This document shows positions 63,727-64,000 of a DNA stretch of 64,000 nt, in pieces (the stretch's first letter is position 1; every line of letters begins with the position of its first letter). The DNA is from Gloeotrichia echinulata CP02. GTDB taxonomy: Bacteria > Cyanobacteriota > Cyanobacteriia > Cyanobacteriales > Nostocaceae. The position numbers and the translations under genes are program-made. The stretch is taken from assembly GCA_038087035.1 (NCBI GenBank), contig CP051187.1, positions 2,237,001 through 2,301,000 of the forward strand, written 5' to 3'. The notes beneath the pieces were generated by a model. It had not been told where the DNA came from. It was given only the letters and a program-made list of their open reading frames with translations, and made no database searches.

Positions 63727-64000
63727 ATGAATGTTAACTCACAGACTGCTAACTCAAACCGTAAGCCGAAAACCTTCAATAACCTAGAGCGTTTTATTGA
63801 GGGTTGGTATTGGGCAATACCTTCTCATTCTCTACAAGTTGGTGAAGTAAAACCTGTCACTTTATTGGGGAGAGAATTAGTTATTTATCGCGCGCAAGAC
63901 CGTAGATTAGTCACTTTTGACGCCTACTGTCCACATATGGGCGCTCACCTTGCAGAAGGTCAGGTTGAGGGTAATGGACTACGCTGTTTTTTCCACAAAT
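63727..64000 (+). CDS. Rieske [2Fe-2S] oxygenase, N-terminal part (runs off window)
   Basis: 91 codons seen before the window ends. NNLERFIEGWYWAIPSHSL, then VGEVKPVTLLGRELVIYR, then the Rieske centre CPHMGAHL with the second half beginning CFFH. It resembles ring-hydroxylating or pheophorbide-oxygenase-like proteins, but the catalytic domain is outside. Bases 63131-63726 upstream show no gene; they include a (TA)n stretch near 63655. Confidence 0.85.
   Translation, partial: MNVNSQTANSNRKPKTFNNLERFIEGWYWAIPSHSLQVGEVKPVTLLGRELVIYRAQDRRLVTFDAYCPHMGAHLAEGQVEGNGLRCFFHK

Noticed and set aside
1..64000. tRNA or rRNA genes
   Set aside because: No cloverleaf with the usual GGTTCGAAT-type arm or rRNA segment was noticed; a dedicated scan (tRNAscan-SE, Infernal) would settle it.

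Overview
The window is chromosomal DNA from a filamentous, probably heterocyst-forming cyanobacterium (Nostoc/Calothrix/Tolypothrix type; inferred). The signs are frequent GCGATCGC (HIP1) sites, many short inverted-repeat elements between genes, an xisH/xisI pair, cyanobacterial kinase, WD40, CHAT and CHASE2 families, and a coxA gene split by a recombinase-bearing element of the kind excised during heterocyst development. I saw no tRNA, rRNA or CRISPR array.

Layout. 1-3789: coxA, interrupted by a 2,056-bp element that carries one tyrosine recombinase and is bounded by the 8-bp repeat CACCATAT, then coxC. 3997-5824: two secreted proteins, one beta-barrel-like. 6180-10299: two convergent Ser/Thr kinases. 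10732-13075: xisI, xisH and a DUF697 GTPase. 13627-20525: a minus-strand cassette of a small Bell-like protein, an nSTAND NTPase with 14 WD40 repeats, and a papain-type protease; the first two share a short motif. 21448-22511: a DUF937 protein, a foldback element and a 277-bp CATTACT array. 22517-26648: a large two-partner-secretion exoprotein (TpsA) and a double-glycine small peptide. 27454-35123: DUF928 protein, CHASE2 hybrid kinase, response regulator-kinase and TPR-CHAT protein in a tight operon. 35246-37164: phoD remnant split by a TnpB element. 37358-40438: type II IPP isomerase and SppA. 40952-53562: a second surface-protein cluster with TpsA, a Bell-like protein, EAD1-CHASE2, DUF928, CHAT-TPR and TpsB. 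53563-54852: a patch of nested miniature elements and a 21-bp minisatellite. 54853-64000: MASE1 kinase, GDYXXLXY/DUF2157 pair, RNA m5C methyltransferase, rhomboid-like protein, ClpS, DUF2103 protein, a small membrane protein and the start of a Rieske oxygenase.

How the parts fit. Three themes stand out. (1) Removing bases 89-2144 rejoins coxA exactly in frame, giving WVHHMYVSGTPGW across the two CuB-ligand histidines, so the oxidase should be made only in cells that have lost the element. (2) Two separate clusters combine TpsA or TpsB, CHASE2, DUF928 and CHAT-TPR, which suggests one conserved envelope or secretion system. The second cluster adds domains typical of bacterial conflict and cell-death systems. 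(3) The STAND/papain cassette looks like an NLR-type immune or regulated-death module with paired signalling motifs. Miniature elements fill most intergenic space and in two cases supply the stop codon of a gene.
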